From positions 1,860,001 through 1,924,000 of the forward strand of contig NZ_JACHNA010000001.1 of assembly GCF_014205175.1 (NCBI RefSeq): 64,000 bases of DNA. Direction: 5' to 3'. This DNA comes from Micrococcus cohnii (GTDB lineage: Bacteria; Actinomycetota; Actinomycetes; Actinomycetales; Micrococcaceae). How positions within the stretch are numbered: position 1 is the first letter of the stretch; the number at the start of each line of letters is the position of its first letter. This document shows, in pieces, positions 43,367 through 52,700 of this stretch. Both the position numbers and the translations under genes were made by a program. A model generated the notes under the pieces. It saw only the letters and a list, made by a program, of their open reading frames with translations, was not told the origin of the DNA and did no database searches.

Positions 43367-44365
43367 TCACTGGTCAGTCCACATGTACTGATCGGGGACG
43401 TTGGTCAATCGTGAGAATGGCGGCTGGTTCCCGCAGGCGGTGTGGGGCCGGTGCTGGTTGTAGTAGTGCAGCCAGCCATCGAGCTCGCCGCGTCGTTCGG
43501 TCTCTGAGGTGTAGCAGCGAGCGTAGGCCCACCCATCGGCCAGGGTCTGACGGATTCTCTCGATCTTCCCGTTGGTCTGCGGACGATACGGTCGCGTGCG
43601 CTTGTGCTTGATGCCGAGCTCGTGACAGGTATCCCGCCACAGGTGCGAGCGGTAGGCGCCGCCGTTGTCCGACAGCACCCGCTCGACGGTCACACCTCGC
43701 CGGTTGAACCACTCGACGGCCCGCACCAGCACGGCCGAGGCTGTCACGGCGGTTTCGTCGTCGTGGATCTCGGCGTAGGCGACGCGGGAGTGGTCGTCGA
43801 TGACGGTGTGGACGTAGGCCTTGCCCATCAACGAGTCGGAGTACTTGCTCCTGAGCTTGCCTGGTGTAGCTGCCCGGTTCTTCTCGCCCTGTCGGCGTCC
43901 GACGTAGCGCCAGCCTCCGCCGTCGGGGATGTTGCCGAGCTTCTTCACGTCGACGTGGAGCATCGCGCCGGGATGGTCGTGCTCGTAACGGCGCACCGGT
44001 TCCCCCGTGGCGCGGTCCACATGCGACAGCCGGTTCAGGTGGGCGTCGGTCAGGATCCGGTGGACCGTCGACGGCGCGATCCCCAGCCGACATGCCAACT
44101 GCACGGGTCCTTCTCGGAGTCGTAGCCGCAGCTGGATACAGCGGCGAGTGACCTTCGGGCTGGTCTTGTTCGGTGAGTGGTGCGGTCGCGAAGAACGGTC
44201 CTGCATGGACTCACCCGCTCGGTAGCGGTCCGCCCAGCGCTTCACGGTGGGCCAAGAGACCTGGAAGCGGGCGGCAACCTCGCTGATCGGCCATCCGTCG
44301 TCGACGACGAGTTGGGCGACCTTCAAGCGGTGGCGAGGTGTGAGGGCGGCGTTGGCGTGGGGCAT
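43367..44365 (-). CDS. IS481-family transposase
   Basis: 332 aa from the ATG at 44365 (MPHANAALTPRHRLKVAQLV). N-terminal leucine-zipper/helix-turn-helix with EVAARFQVSWPTVKRWADRY. The rve core has Asp in GAMLHVDVKKLG, Asp in VERVLSDNGGAYRSHLW and Glu in NGKIERIRQTLADGW. Full length, with no frameshift. I could not identify clear terminal inverted repeats: candidate CGACCAAC strings near 43359 and 44420 are weak. Confidence 0.9.
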   Translation of the reverse strand: MPHANAALTPRHRLKVAQLVVDDGWPISEVAARFQVSWPTVKRWADRYRAGESMQDRSSRPHHSPNKTSPKVTRRCIQLRLRLREGPVQLACRLGIAPSTVHRILTDAHLNRLSHVDRATGEPVRRYEHDHPGAMLHVDVKKLGNIPDGGGWRYVGRRQGEKNRAATPGKLRSKYSDSLMGKAYVHTVIDDHSRVAYAEIHDDETAVTASAVLVRAVEWFNRRGVTVERVLSDNGGAYRSHLWRDTCHELGIKHKRTRPYRPQTNGKIERIRQTLADGWAYARCYTSETERRGELDGWLHYYNQHRPHTACGNQPPFSRLTNVPDQYMWTDQ

Positions 44366-44379
44366 GGCTGCTCCATGCG

Positions 44380-44412
44380 GCAGCGGGCGGCCCAAGAGGG
44401 GCCGCCCGCTGC
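44380..44412 (-). terminator. Strong GC hairpin, probable terminator
   Basis: A perfect 14-bp stem, GCAGCGGGCGGCCC (44380-44393) with GGGCCGCCCGCTGC (44399-44412), around AAGAG. It lies 25 bases after the stop of the NmrA-like gene on the reverse strand and before the IS481 transposase start, so it can insulate the two. No T run follows. Confidence 0.55.
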
Positions 44413-44437
44413 CGCTGTTGGTCGTTGAAGTGTCAGG

Positions 44438-45307
44438 TCACAAGGCGGGGATCAGTTTCTCTTGCATCCAGCCAGCAAGGCTCGTTGGAGTCGTGCTGGT
44501 TGCTGTGCGCAGTTGTTCCGGGTGGAAGTCGTCGCGCAGTCCAGTGCTCATGCCCAACACGGCGTCGGCCATTCCCGGGGGCATGCCGGCCGTGAGGTAT
44601 TGCTGGCGCATCAGGTCATCGCTGATCTGCTCTGCCTGGACATGCCGCCCGGTCAGGTCGGTGAGAAGCGCGGCCACGTCGTTCCACGACAGATCCTGCG
44701 GGCCATGGACCGCCTGTACCCGATGTCCATGCCACGACGGGTTCAGCAGTGTCAGCGCGGCAACCTCGGCGATGTCGCGCGGCGAGACCCAGCTGAACCG
44801 ATGGTCCAGAGGCAGGACCGTCCGCAACCGTCCCTGGCGCACATCCTCCATGCTCAGCAGCAGGTTGGTGAAGAAGTAGCCGCAACGCAGGTGCGTCACG
44901 TCCGCGGCCAGGCGGTCGAGGGCGACCTCGGTGGCGGCGAGGCCGTCGATCTCACCGACCCCATGCCGCTTCTCCGCACCGACGCTGCTCTGGAACACGA
45001 CCCGAGCAATGGTATTCGCCTCGACCGCGGCGACGATGGCCTGCGTCGCCCTGACGTAGTCAGCCAGCGGATCAGCCGATGCGGTGCTCGGGTCGACCCA
45101 GTAGATGGCATCTACCCCGCGGGTGGCCTTCACGACCTGCTCGGGGTCAGTGGAGTCAGCTTCCACGACGTCGACGTGTGTGAGGAGATCGATGGGGATC
45201 TTGGATGGGGTGCGGGCCAGAAGCAGTGGCCGCACACCGGCACGGATCATCATGCCGGTCAGGTGGGTGCCGACATTTCCTGTCGGGGTGGTCACAGCGA
45301 TACGCAT
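44438..45307 (-). CDS. NmrA-like NAD(P)-binding protein
   Basis: 289 aa, start MRIAVTTPTGNVGTHLTGMM with the NmrA dinucleotide loop TPTGNVG, DVVEADSTDPEQV and FQSSVGAEKRHG; it lacks the catalytic Tyr-x3-Lys of true reductases. The C-terminal half (SWVSPRDIAEVAALTLLNP, GMPPGMADAVLGM) matches the NmrA/YesF-like oxidoreductase group. It is divergent from a WYL regulator with only 87 bp between, a common arrangement for regulator and target. Confidence 0.85.
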   Translation of the reverse strand: MRIAVTTPTGNVGTHLTGMMIRAGVRPLLLARTPSKIPIDLLTHVDVVEADSTDPEQVVKATRGVDAIYWVDPSTASADPLADYVRATQAIVAAVEANTIARVVFQSSVGAEKRHGVGEIDGLAATEVALDRLAADVTHLRCGYFFTNLLLSMEDVRQGRLRTVLPLDHRFSWVSPRDIAEVAALTLLNPSWHGHRVQAVHGPQDLSWNDVAALLTDLTGRHVQAEQISDDLMRQQYLTAGMPPGMADAVLGMSTGLRDDFHPEQLRTATSTTPTSLAGWMQEKLIPAL

Positions 45308-45394
45308 TGGAGTCTCTTCTCAGGGCCGCTCATGCTCCGACGCTACCGAGAGACGAGGCCTGTTCCTGGCCGCATCTCGACGGATAATCGATGC

Positions 45395-46108
45395 ATGGAC
45401 AGTCCCTCGGCACGCTCGCTACGCCTGTTGGCGCTGCTGCAAACGGGACATCGGTGGACCGTGGCTGACCTGAGCCGCCGACTCGAGGTGGCACCCCGGA
45501 CGGTTCGCCGTGATGTCGCCCGGCTGCGGATGCTGGGCTACGACATTCAGTCCCACCCGGGCCCCGGCGGGGCATACGTTCTTGCCCCGAGCATCAAGAT
45601 CCCACCGCTTCTCCTGGACGCCGACGAGGTCTGCGCGCTTGTCACGGGGCTCCTCATCCTTGAAGCAGGCCTCGCAGACGACAGCGCAACTACCGTGAGA
45701 GCCAAGCTTGAGCGACTTCTGCCTCCCAGCCTGCGTCAACGAGCCGTCGCCGCTGCCGCGGCCACCCAGGTCCTCACCGCCACGCACGCGGTCGATTGGC
45801 CCGCCCTAGGGATGATCGCGGACACCATCGCGGTTGGACAGCATCTGGGCTTCGCATACACCGACCAACACGGTCACGCGAGCAACCGGATCGTTCAGCC
45901 GTACCGCAAGGTCCTGCGCCACGGCATCTGGTACCTCGTCGCCTACGACACGCAACGTGAGGACTGGCGTCTGTTCCGCATCGACCGCGTCCACGAACCT
46001 GAGCCCCGAACGCCAGCACCGGGATACGAGGCCCACCCCTTCCCTGACGAGTCCATCCACCGCTGGCTCATCACCGACTTCGGACGCGCCGCACAACACG
46101 TCAACTAA
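45395..46108 (+). CDS. HTH-WYL domain transcriptional regulator
   Basis: 237 aa from the ATG at 45395. GATAAT lies eight bases upstream and there is no ribosome site, which suggests a leaderless mRNA. The N-terminal HTH is SLRLLALLQTGHRWTVADLS, then APRTVRRDVARLRMLGYDIQ. The WYL domain core is VQPYRKVLRHGIWYLVAYDT, then REDWRLFRIDRVHEPEP. WYL regulators sense small ligands or nucleic acids; this one likely controls the divergent NmrA-like gene. Its last eight bases overlap the end of the next, convergent gene. Confidence 0.88.
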   Translation: MDSPSARSLRLLALLQTGHRWTVADLSRRLEVAPRTVRRDVARLRMLGYDIQSHPGPGGAYVLAPSIKIPPLLLDADEVCALVTGLLILEAGLADDSATTVRAKLERLLPPSLRQRAVAAAAATQVLTATHAVDWPALGMIADTIAVGQHLGFAYTDQHGHASNRIVQPYRKVLRHGIWYLVAYDTQREDWRLFRIDRVHEPEPRTPAPGYEAHPFPDESIHRWLITDFGRAAQHVN

Positions 46109-46949
46109 CGTCCTCGGTTAGTACAGTTAGGTACTGCATCAGATTGCGGTACTCGACGTGACCTGACTGCACCTTGGTCTGCTGGCCGAGGAGTCGAGCG
46201 AAGTTGTCGAACTCACACGGACGGATCGACACCGACCAGTCGCGCACGATGATGATTGGCATCGTCTGACCGAGGACGTCGATCGAGTCGTTCGCAAGCT
46301 CGAGTTGCGCAGCGTAGTAGTCGCTCACATCAATGTCGGTGAAGCCGATGATCCGATCGAACTTGCTCGTCCGGTTGTGGGCGAGGCTGAAGGTGACCTC
46401 GTAGTAGATTCGGCCGCCAATGAAGAACGGCCGAGAGCTGTTGATGTAGTAGCGCTCGGTCTTGCCGGTCAGCAGGTCGTGTCGTGAAGCCTCGATCCGC
46501 CCAGAGATCTTCTCGTAGTACGCGCGGAGTGCCGGATCCTCGTGAAGCGGGAACTGCTCGAGATTCCGGAGGATGTCCAGGCCAAGGTGCTGCTTCGCAA
46601 GGTCGCGCGTGCGTAGCAGGTACTCGTAGTACTTGAGCATCAGGCGCTCAGAGGGATCCCGGTCGAGGGTGTAGTGCGAGACGCTGATCTCGAGCAGATT
46701 GTGGAAGCGCGTCAGCAGGCGATAACAGGCATCGCCGTTCACTGCGTCCCGCGCGGCATCGAACTGCGTCTGGTAGTTGTACGTCACCGACCGATCTGGG
46801 ACGTGCGCATAGACGACCAAGCCCTCGACCAGGTGGCGCAGGTATTGCAGCAGGTTCTGTGACAGGAACCCGCGGTCGGTCGTGATCACTGAGATGTTCT
46901 GGTCGATCGCGTTGCTCGAGTCCAGAACCTGCTGCTCTACCGTGGCCAT
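46101..46949 (-). CDS. Unrecognised protein, likely C-terminally truncated
   Basis: 282 aa from the ATG at 46949, with GGAAGG nine bases upstream. Starts MATVEQQVLDSSNAIDQNIS, continues TTDRGFLSQNLLQYLRHLVE, ISVSHYTLDRDPSERLMLKY and FFIGGRIYYEVTFSLAHNRT, and ends abruptly at the junction with the WYL gene (LTVLTEDVS). Similar N-termini, from memory, belong to larger proteins near restriction loci, so I suspect a fragment cut by a rearrangement at about 46.1 kb. It follows the AlbA-like gene by 79 bases on the same strand. Confidence 0.55.
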   Translation of the reverse strand: MATVEQQVLDSSNAIDQNISVITTDRGFLSQNLLQYLRHLVEGLVVYAHVPDRSVTYNYQTQFDAARDAVNGDACYRLLTRFHNLLEISVSHYTLDRDPSERLMLKYYEYLLRTRDLAKQHLGLDILRNLEQFPLHEDPALRAYYEKISGRIEASRHDLLTGKTERYYINSSRPFFIGGRIYYEVTFSLAHNRTSKFDRIIGFTDIDVSDYYAAQLELANDSIDVLGQTMPIIIVRDWSVSIRPCEFDNFARLLGQQTKVQSGHVEYRNLMQYLTVLTEDVS

Positions 46950-47028
46950 ACTGAACAACCTTCCGATAGGAAGTGCGTTGCTGACGTGCTGAGCGATCGC
47001 TGTCGCTTCCAGCGAGTGGAGCGTGACC

Positions 47029-48435
47029 TCACTCGACAGCCTCCTCCAGAGCCAAGATCTGACGTGCGACAGCCGTCAAGTCGCGATTCCCCGCCACGGC
47101 CACGTCGATCTCTCCTGTGTAAACATCGTTGTGGTCGCGAGCGGTGAGCTCCCAGGTGCCGCGAATCGACGTAAGCGAACGATCGGCGACAACCAGCACG
47201 ATCTCCTCATCTTCGGACTCATATGCTCTGCGCGGCCGTAGCTCGCCCACATCCAGGTTGAGGTCGACCGAGCCGCCGTTCTTGTAGCTAATCGAGGGCG
47301 GGGCGTATTGCGTCGCACTCGGTGTGTAGAGCTGGCCCAAGTTCGCGTAGTTTGGGATGTCAAGTGAGCGCTGCGTCGGCCCCCACTTGCGCGGCGGATA
47401 AGGCAGCTCGAGGTCCGAGAAGTCGTCCGCCCACTCGGGTTCGCTGTAGTCGAACGCAAAGATGTCCCCTTCGAGATGAATGTTCACCTCGACATCGTGG
47501 AAGAACGTCGTCGTTCGGTTCGTGATCCGGACGATGGCTGGGCGAAGCTGGCTTGCTGCGATCTTGGGGAGCGCCGCTTTCCATGCCGCACGGAACCTCG
47601 ACTCCCAACGGTCGATCGACTCGAGGTACTCCTCCTCGGAACGTTGCTCAGGTTCCATCAGGGCATTCACTACTGGTGACAAGCCATCGAGCGCGGCCTT
47701 GTACGCAGATAGTCCAGCGAGACCCGCTCTCAGAGAAGCCGCATCCGTCGATCGCGGTTCAGGTCTCGGCATCGCATCGATGAGACGCGCACGCATTTTG
47801 CTCAGGTACTCGTCGACGGCGCTTTCCTCGTCAACAGTTACGGACGCAATCTCACCGAGTACCTCAACTGCGAAGTCAACTTCGACTTGTGCTCCTGCTG
47901 AGCCACGCTGAATCAGAAGATCGAGCTCCTCAGAGTTCGCCTCCCGCGTCTCGCCATCAGCGCGTATGTAGATGCGGCCGTCTGTGAGCGAGTCACCACT
48001 CGCGCGGCAAGGGAAGGGTGCCTGTCCAAGCTTTGGCGGATCCACGATGATCACAAGCACTTGGTTTGTCGATCCCTCTACCGGCACCCACACGATGTCC
48101 CAGCGAGGGCCGGCTGCGCCGACGTACCTCTGGATCACCTTCGAGATCTCCATCATCTCGACGGCCGGGATGCCGGTGATAGCACCCTGTGCCACACCGA
48201 TGATCATGACGCCGTACCCCTCGAAAGCCGCGGCTGCCACGTCCGGCATACGATTTGCCGCGCCGAGGATGAACTTGGCAATCTTCTCCTTGTCCTTCTT
48301 CGTCGAAAGATCAAGCGTGCTCTTGAGCTCGAGGTAGTGACGCTCGGCCATATCACCTTGCTCTGCGACAGCAGCGACAAGCCCCTGTGCCGCCAGAACG
48401 CCTCGCGGCGCGCGAGTGATGTCCAGCTCAGGCAT
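47029..48435 (-). CDS. Schlafen/AlbA-type (AlbA_2) domain protein
   Basis: 468 aa. The start at 48435 is chosen because GGGGGGAGG lies seven bases upstream and its ATG overlaps the old hsdR stop (TGATG). Residues about 30-170 form the AlbA_2 ATP/nucleic-acid-binding fold seen in Schlafen-like proteins (RHYLELKSTLDLSTKKDKEK, IAKFILGAANRMPD, GYGVMIIGV, VLVIIVDPPKLGQAPFPC, GRIYIRADGET). The C-terminal 300 residues are helical then beta-rich and unrecognised. Coupling to hsdR suggests an accessory restriction/defence gene. The frame is also open upstream through the hsdR tail because of an indel there. Confidence 0.7.
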   Translation of the reverse strand: MPELDITRAPRGVLAAQGLVAAVAEQGDMAERHYLELKSTLDLSTKKDKEKIAKFILGAANRMPDVAAAAFEGYGVMIIGVAQGAITGIPAVEMMEISKVIQRYVGAAGPRWDIVWVPVEGSTNQVLVIIVDPPKLGQAPFPCRASGDSLTDGRIYIRADGETREANSEELDLLIQRGSAGAQVEVDFAVEVLGEIASVTVDEESAVDEYLSKMRARLIDAMPRPEPRSTDAASLRAGLAGLSAYKAALDGLSPVVNALMEPEQRSEEEYLESIDRWESRFRAAWKAALPKIAASQLRPAIVRITNRTTTFFHDVEVNIHLEGDIFAFDYSEPEWADDFSDLELPYPPRKWGPTQRSLDIPNYANLGQLYTPSATQYAPPSISYKNGGSVDLNLDVGELRPRRAYESEDEEIVLVVADRSLTSIRGTWELTARDHNDVYTGEIDVAVAGNRDLTAVARQILALEEAVE

Positions 48436-50472
48436 CAGTCGACCTCCCCCCTTAGCGAACAGCTCCGCCTGCTCGAGTACCAGTTCGATGGCTTTCGCCT
48501 CAGCATCAGGCGGGTAGTCGTAGCGTGCCAGCAGGCGACGCACCTTGGAGCGCATGGTGGCGCGGACGGAGTCCTTGAGACTCTAGTCGATGGTGGCGGA
48601 CTCCCGCACGGCCTTGACAAGCTTCTGGGCGATCTCCTTGAGTACCTCGTCGCCAAGCTCGAGTACGGCGGCATCGTTCTGCACGATGGCGTCGTAGAAC
48701 GCGACCTCATCCTCGCGAAGCCCCAGCGCGTCGTGGCGCTGCTGGTCGTCACGCATCTGCTTGGCGAGGTTCACCAGTTCCGCGACGATCTCCGCCGTCG
48801 TCAGCGACCGGTTCGTGTACCTGTTGATCGCCTCATCGGGCAGTTCGGAGAACTTCCGTGCCTGCACAAGGTTGGTGCGCTGCACGGTACGGATCTGGTC
48901 GTTGAGCAGGCGCCGCAGCAGCCCCATCTGAAGGTTCGGCTTGTCCTTCTCCGCGAGAGAGTCGAGGAACTCGTCGCTCAGGATCGACAGCTCGGGTGTA
49001 TCAACACCAGCCAGCTTGTAGATGTCGACGACCTGGTCGGCGGCGACCGCCTCGTTGAGCAGCTGCCCGAGCGCAGTGTCAATCTCGACCGCACCGGATC
49101 CGCCACGCCCCGAGTCGGGGTTCTGGATCTTGAGGATGGCCGCCCGCACGTCGGTAAACAGGCGCACATCGTTACGGATCGCCGCAGCCTCGTCACGCGC
49201 CCCAGCCAGCGCGAATGCCTTCGCCAGCGCCAGCACCTGGTCGTTGAAGCGCTTCGTCCGGTCAGGGTCGGCCATGACGAAGTCGAGCACCTTGGCGTAC
49301 TCCGCCAAGCGCTGGGAGGCGGTGAGTGACGGCGAAGAGTCGTAGTCGACGCCGTGCAGTAGTCCCCGGATGATGTCGTGCTTCTCCAGCATGACGGCGA
49401 CCATCTCGTCGATGGGCAAGCCGGCCTGGTCACGGCCGGAGGGCGAGTACTCCTGGAGCGCCGCCTGGAGGTTCGCGAACACGCCGATGTAGTCGACGAT
49501 GAGCCCGCCGGGCTTGTCTCGGAAGGTGCGGTTCACGCGGGCGATGGCCTGCATGAGCCCTGCGCCCTGCATGGTCTTGTCGACGTACATCATGTGCATG
49601 CTCGGCGCATCGAAGCCGGTCAGCCACATGTCTCGGACGATGACGAGTTCGAGCTCGTCGTCGGGGTTCTTCGCCCGGAGTTTGAGGTCATTGCGGACGT
49701 CCTTGGAGTGGATGTGTGGTTGGAACTCGGCCGGGCCGGCAGCCGAGCCGGTCATGACGACCTTGACCTTGCCCTTCGCCGGATCGTCTGAGTGCCAGTC
49801 GGGGCGGAGCGCGATGATCTTCGCGTAGAGGCGCACCGCGATGCGGCGGCTCATCGTGACGATCATGCCCTTACCGAACAGCGCCTCACGCCGCTTCTCC
49901 CAGTGCTCGACAATGTCCCGGGCAATGAGGGCTAGGCGCGAGTCAGCGCCGACGATGGCTTCCAGGCGCGACCAGCGGGACTTCGCTGCCGTGGCCGCGT
50001 CCTCCTCGACGGTCTCAGTGATCTCGTCCGCCAGCTCGTCGAGCGCGGCAAGGTCGTCGTCGGACAGATCGATCTTCGCCAGACGCGATTCGTAGAAGAT
50101 CTTGACGGTCGCACCGTCCTCGACCGCGCGAGTGAGGTCGTAGACGTCGACGCAGTCACCGAACACTGAGCGCGTGGACTTGTCGTTCGATTCGATCGGT
50201 GTACCGGTGAAGCCGAGATAGGTGGCACCGGGCAGGGCGTCGCGCATGTGCTTCGCCAAGCCCAAGCGCAAGCGTCCGTGACGATCCAGCGTCTCTCCGA
50301 AGCCATACTGGCTTCGATGCGCTTCGTCGGCCACGACGACGACGTTGCGCCGGTCGGTCAGCACCGGGTTGGCATCGCCATCCTCACCGGGAGCGAACTT
50401 CTGCAGTGTCCAGGTCTTCTCCATGAGTCGGCTCAGGTTCAGAGCGACGTCCGTGGCCCAGGGCGTTTTCAT
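48435..50472 (-). pseudogene. hsdR: hsdR, type I restriction subunit, decayed
   Basis: The readable part ([20 protein letters not shown] onwards) has helicase motifs [41 protein letters not shown] and [10 protein letters not shown] and the C-terminal helical domain. About 350 N-terminal residues, including the nuclease, are missing. At 48583-48585 a TAG interrupts [19 protein letters not shown], where family members usually carry TVDW, so TGG to TAG is likely. Downstream the hsdR tail MRSKVRRLLARYDYPPDAEA persists, then a run of six G adds one base so the original stop is missed. No hsdM or hsdS is present. It cannot act as an HsdR. Confidence 0.85.
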
Positions 50473-50535
50473 AGGGGGTCATCCTGCACCCTTCGGTGGC
50501 ATGGGCGTGCAACGGTGCGCCCGTCACCGGCCGGT

Positions 50536-51000
50536 TCAGTTCGTGAACCCGTAAGCCGTGTCCATCGGGAGCGAGCGGTCGCGAAGGCCTGCAAGGACGA
50601 TCCGTTCATAGGCCGGCACAAGATCGGGCAGGTCGGTGAGCGGGAACCATCTCAGATCGGAGGTCTTCTCCGGCTCGCAGATCCGCGGCTCCCCCATCCA
50701 CTCTTTGCAGGTCCAGAACCAGTCCACACGCTGCTCACGCGTCAACCCGACGCCGTCCGTGCGCTGCATGACCGTGACCAGCTCGAGGCCAGCGGAGGCA
50801 ATGTTCACGCCTAGCTCCTCCCGTGCTTCCCGGATCGCGGCATGCCGGGCCGTCTCCCCCGGCTCGACGTGGCCAGCTGCACCCGCAACCCAGAACCCGT
50901 CCATGTACCCGGTCTTCTGGCGACGTTGCAGGAGCACCTCGGGCCCCCGAAGCAGGAGGACGTAGGACGCCGCCACGAGCGCGAAGGAATGGTCAGCCAT
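50536..51000 (-). CDS. NUDIX hydrolase
   Basis: 154 aa from the ATG at 51000 (MADHSFALVAASYVLLLRGP); an ATG at 51009 is possible. The NUDIX box is intact: GHVEPGETARHAAIREAREE followed by LGV, fitting GX5EX7REUXEEXGU. Family members hydrolyse nucleoside diphosphate derivatives, often cleaning damaged nucleotides. No neighbours point to a specific substrate. It lies just upstream of the decayed hsdR on the same strand. Confidence 0.85.
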   Translation of the reverse strand: MADHSFALVAASYVLLLRGPEVLLQRRQKTGYMDGFWVAGAAGHVEPGETARHAAIREAREELGVNIASAGLELVTVMQRTDGVGLTREQRVDWFWTCKEWMGEPRICEPEKTSDLRWFPLTDLPDLVPAYERIVLAGLRDRSLPMDTAYGFTN

Positions 51001-51098
51001 ATAACCCATCCTCGCGCTCTTCACCGGCAGGCTGCGCACAGCTGATGGACTCGCTCCTCTGGAAGCGCCAGCGAGCCGGGAGGGCGCCGCTCAGGTGT

Positions 51099-51140
51099 AG
51101 AGATGCAGCGAAGATTTCACACGACACGCGGTGAACCCTT
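51099..51140. repeat. Dispersed hairpin element, copy 3
   Basis: GAGATGCAGCGAAGATTTCA followed by CACGACACGCGGTGAACCCT matches copy 1 with a few changes; GTGAACCCTTC still pairs partly with GAAGATTTCAC. It starts a stretch, 51001-51507, where I see no gene. Confidence 0.55.
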
Positions 51141-51507
51141 CTCGGAGCAAAACCTTCAGCGGGGTCTGTGAAATGTACCCCTCGGCCGCCGAGAGAGTCA
51201 TCAACGCCCAGGGTCAGTACATCTAGCCGACCACCCTGACCGCTGCGTCGCGGACATGTCCCAGGCGCGCGCCTGACAGTGCGCTCATGCCGGGAAGGCG
51301 ATTCTGAGGCCGTGCCACCTGCCGCTCGACTTCCGCCTCAGGCACCGGGTGCAGAGGAGTCACCTCTCGTGGTCGACGGCGGGCTATCAGTCGGGGATGC
51401 TCTCGCGTGCAGCCTTGCGAATCTGTGCTGAAGCGTGCTGCGAGGCAAAGGTCAGCAGTTGAGAAACAGCTGGCGGGCGTGAAGCAGGAACTGGTGACAG
51501 CTGATCG

Positions 51508-51636
51508 TTAGTGCCGGGAGGCTGAGGATGAGTCGTTGGCGGCCGTGCATCCGGTGAGCAGGAAAGCACCGACCACGACGGTGATTGCAGCGGTTTTCGT
51601 TCCGCCGTACTTCGGGAATGGCCTGAAGTTTTTCAT
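51508..51636 (-). CDS. 42-aa lipoprotein behind a copper-type operator
   Basis: ATG at 51636 with AAGGA upstream, TAA at 51508-51510. MKNFRPFPKYGGTKTAAITV leads into VVGAFLLTGC, a signal peptide with lipobox, then TAANDSSSASRH and stop. An intact signal but almost no mature part suggests a truncated copper-inducible lipoprotein; alternatively a tiny anchored peptide. Frames downstream do not continue a recognisable domain. A CsoR-type palindrome lies 43 bases before the start. Confidence 0.55.
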   Translation of the reverse strand: MKNFRPFPKYGGTKTAAITVVVGAFLLTGCTAANDSSSASRH

Positions 51637-51678
51637 GGGATTCCTTCCCGTGTCTGCCCGTGGCGCCAATTGGCCTTA

Positions 51679-51695
51679 CTACCCCATAGGGGTAG
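51679..51695. promoter_or_regulatory. CsoR-type copper operator
   Basis: CTACCCCATAGGGGTAG is a perfect dyad of CTACCCC around ATA, the form bound by CsoR copper sensors. It precedes the small lipoprotein gene on the reverse strand; similar sites lie at 55337 and 59332. Confidence 0.6.
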
Positions 51696-51756
51696 TGCCT
51701 ACCTGCGTGACGCGGAAGCGCCCCCGCCCGGAACGAGCCCGGGAGGGGCACTGCGT

Positions 51757-52698
51757 TCAGTCGTGCTTGCTGATTTCCGGTTCATGTTCGGCAATGTGCT
51801 CGGTCTCGATCTGGAAGGTCGAGTGATGGATGGAGACCTCGAAGTGTCCTGCGACGCAATCTTTGATCTCGTGGAGCGTCTGCGCGGCACGACCGTCGGT
51901 GAAACACTCGTCCTCGACGACGACGTGGGCGGTCAGGATCGGCAGGCCGGTCGCCACAGTGGAGGCGTGCAGGTCATGGACATCTTTGACATGGTCAAGT
52001 TCGAGGATGTGCGAACGCACCTTGTCGAGGTCGAGGCCCTTGGGAGTGAACTCCATAAGGACGCCAGTGGTCTCGCGCATGAGCTTGAACGCGCGAGGCA
52101 CGATCAATGCGGCGATAAGCAGTCCGGCGATGGCATCGGCCTGCATGAACCCGGTCGTGGCGATGACGATCGCCGCGATGATCACTCCGAGCGACCCGAG
52201 GGCATCATTGAGAACTTCGAGGAACGCGGCACGCATGTTGAAGTTCGAGCCGCGGCTGGAGGCGAGGATGGTGATGGCGATGATGTTCGCGACCAGGCCG
52301 ATGATGCCGAATATCAGCAGTTCGCTTGCGGGCACCTCCGGCGGCTCGAACAGTCGCCGGATGCCTTCGATGGCGGCGTAGGTGCCCACCGCCAGCAGCA
52401 GTGCCGACTGTCCGAGGGCTGCGATCACTTCAATACGCCGGAACCCCCAGGTGCGCTTGGAGTTGGCGGGCTTGAGCATCAGCGTCGCGGCGATCAGTGC
52501 GACCAGCAGGCCGGACGCATCGGTAATGGCATGGGCGGTGTCGGTCAGCAATGCGAGGCTGCCGGTGATGACCGAGCCCATGGCCTGGGCAACGACGATC
52601 GTCGCGGTGATCGAGAATGCGATCCAGAGTTTCTTGCGGAAATCTCCGGGGTGACCGGTCTCGCTGGCGGCGGGGCCGTGATTGTGTCCTGCGCCCAT
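51757..52698 (-). CDS. Cation diffusion facilitator exporter
   Basis: 313 aa starting MGAGHNHGPAASETGHPGDF at the ATG at 52698. Six membrane segments, with LALLTDTAHAITDASGLLVA (H-x3-D metal site, segment II) and FLEVLNDALGSLGVII (segment V). The C-terminal domain ends with His/Glu-rich tail residues (HIAEHEPEISKHD). Likely Zn/Cd/Co export. It follows its ArsR regulator by two bases. Confidence 0.9.
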   Translation of the reverse strand: MGAGHNHGPAASETGHPGDFRKKLWIAFSITATIVVAQAMGSVITGSLALLTDTAHAITDASGLLVALIAATLMLKPANSKRTWGFRRIEVIAALGQSALLLAVGTYAAIEGIRRLFEPPEVPASELLIFGIIGLVANIIAITILASSRGSNFNMRAAFLEVLNDALGSLGVIIAAIVIATTGFMQADAIAGLLIAALIVPRAFKLMRETTGVLMEFTPKGLDLDKVRSHILELDHVKDVHDLHASTVATGLPILTAHVVVEDECFTDGRAAQTLHEIKDCVAGHFEVSIHHSTFQIETEHIAEHEPEISKHD

Positions 52699-52700
52699 GT

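Noticed and set aside
43260-44437. Exact ends of the IS481 element
   Set aside because: Only a short CGACCAAC similarity on both sides was found; no convincing inverted repeats or target duplication, so only the transposase is reported.
44462-45394. Long upstream extension of the WYL regulator frame
   Set aside because: Antisense to the NmrA-like gene; the HTH domain starts at 45395.
46101-50472. Functional type I restriction-modification system
   Set aside because: hsdM and hsdS are absent and hsdR lacks the nuclease part and has an in-frame stop.
51387-51569. Reverse 60-codon frame overlapping the small lipoprotein
   Set aside because: No ribosome site and no recognisable domain; the overlapping 42-aa lipoprotein frame has a proper signal peptide and ribosome site.
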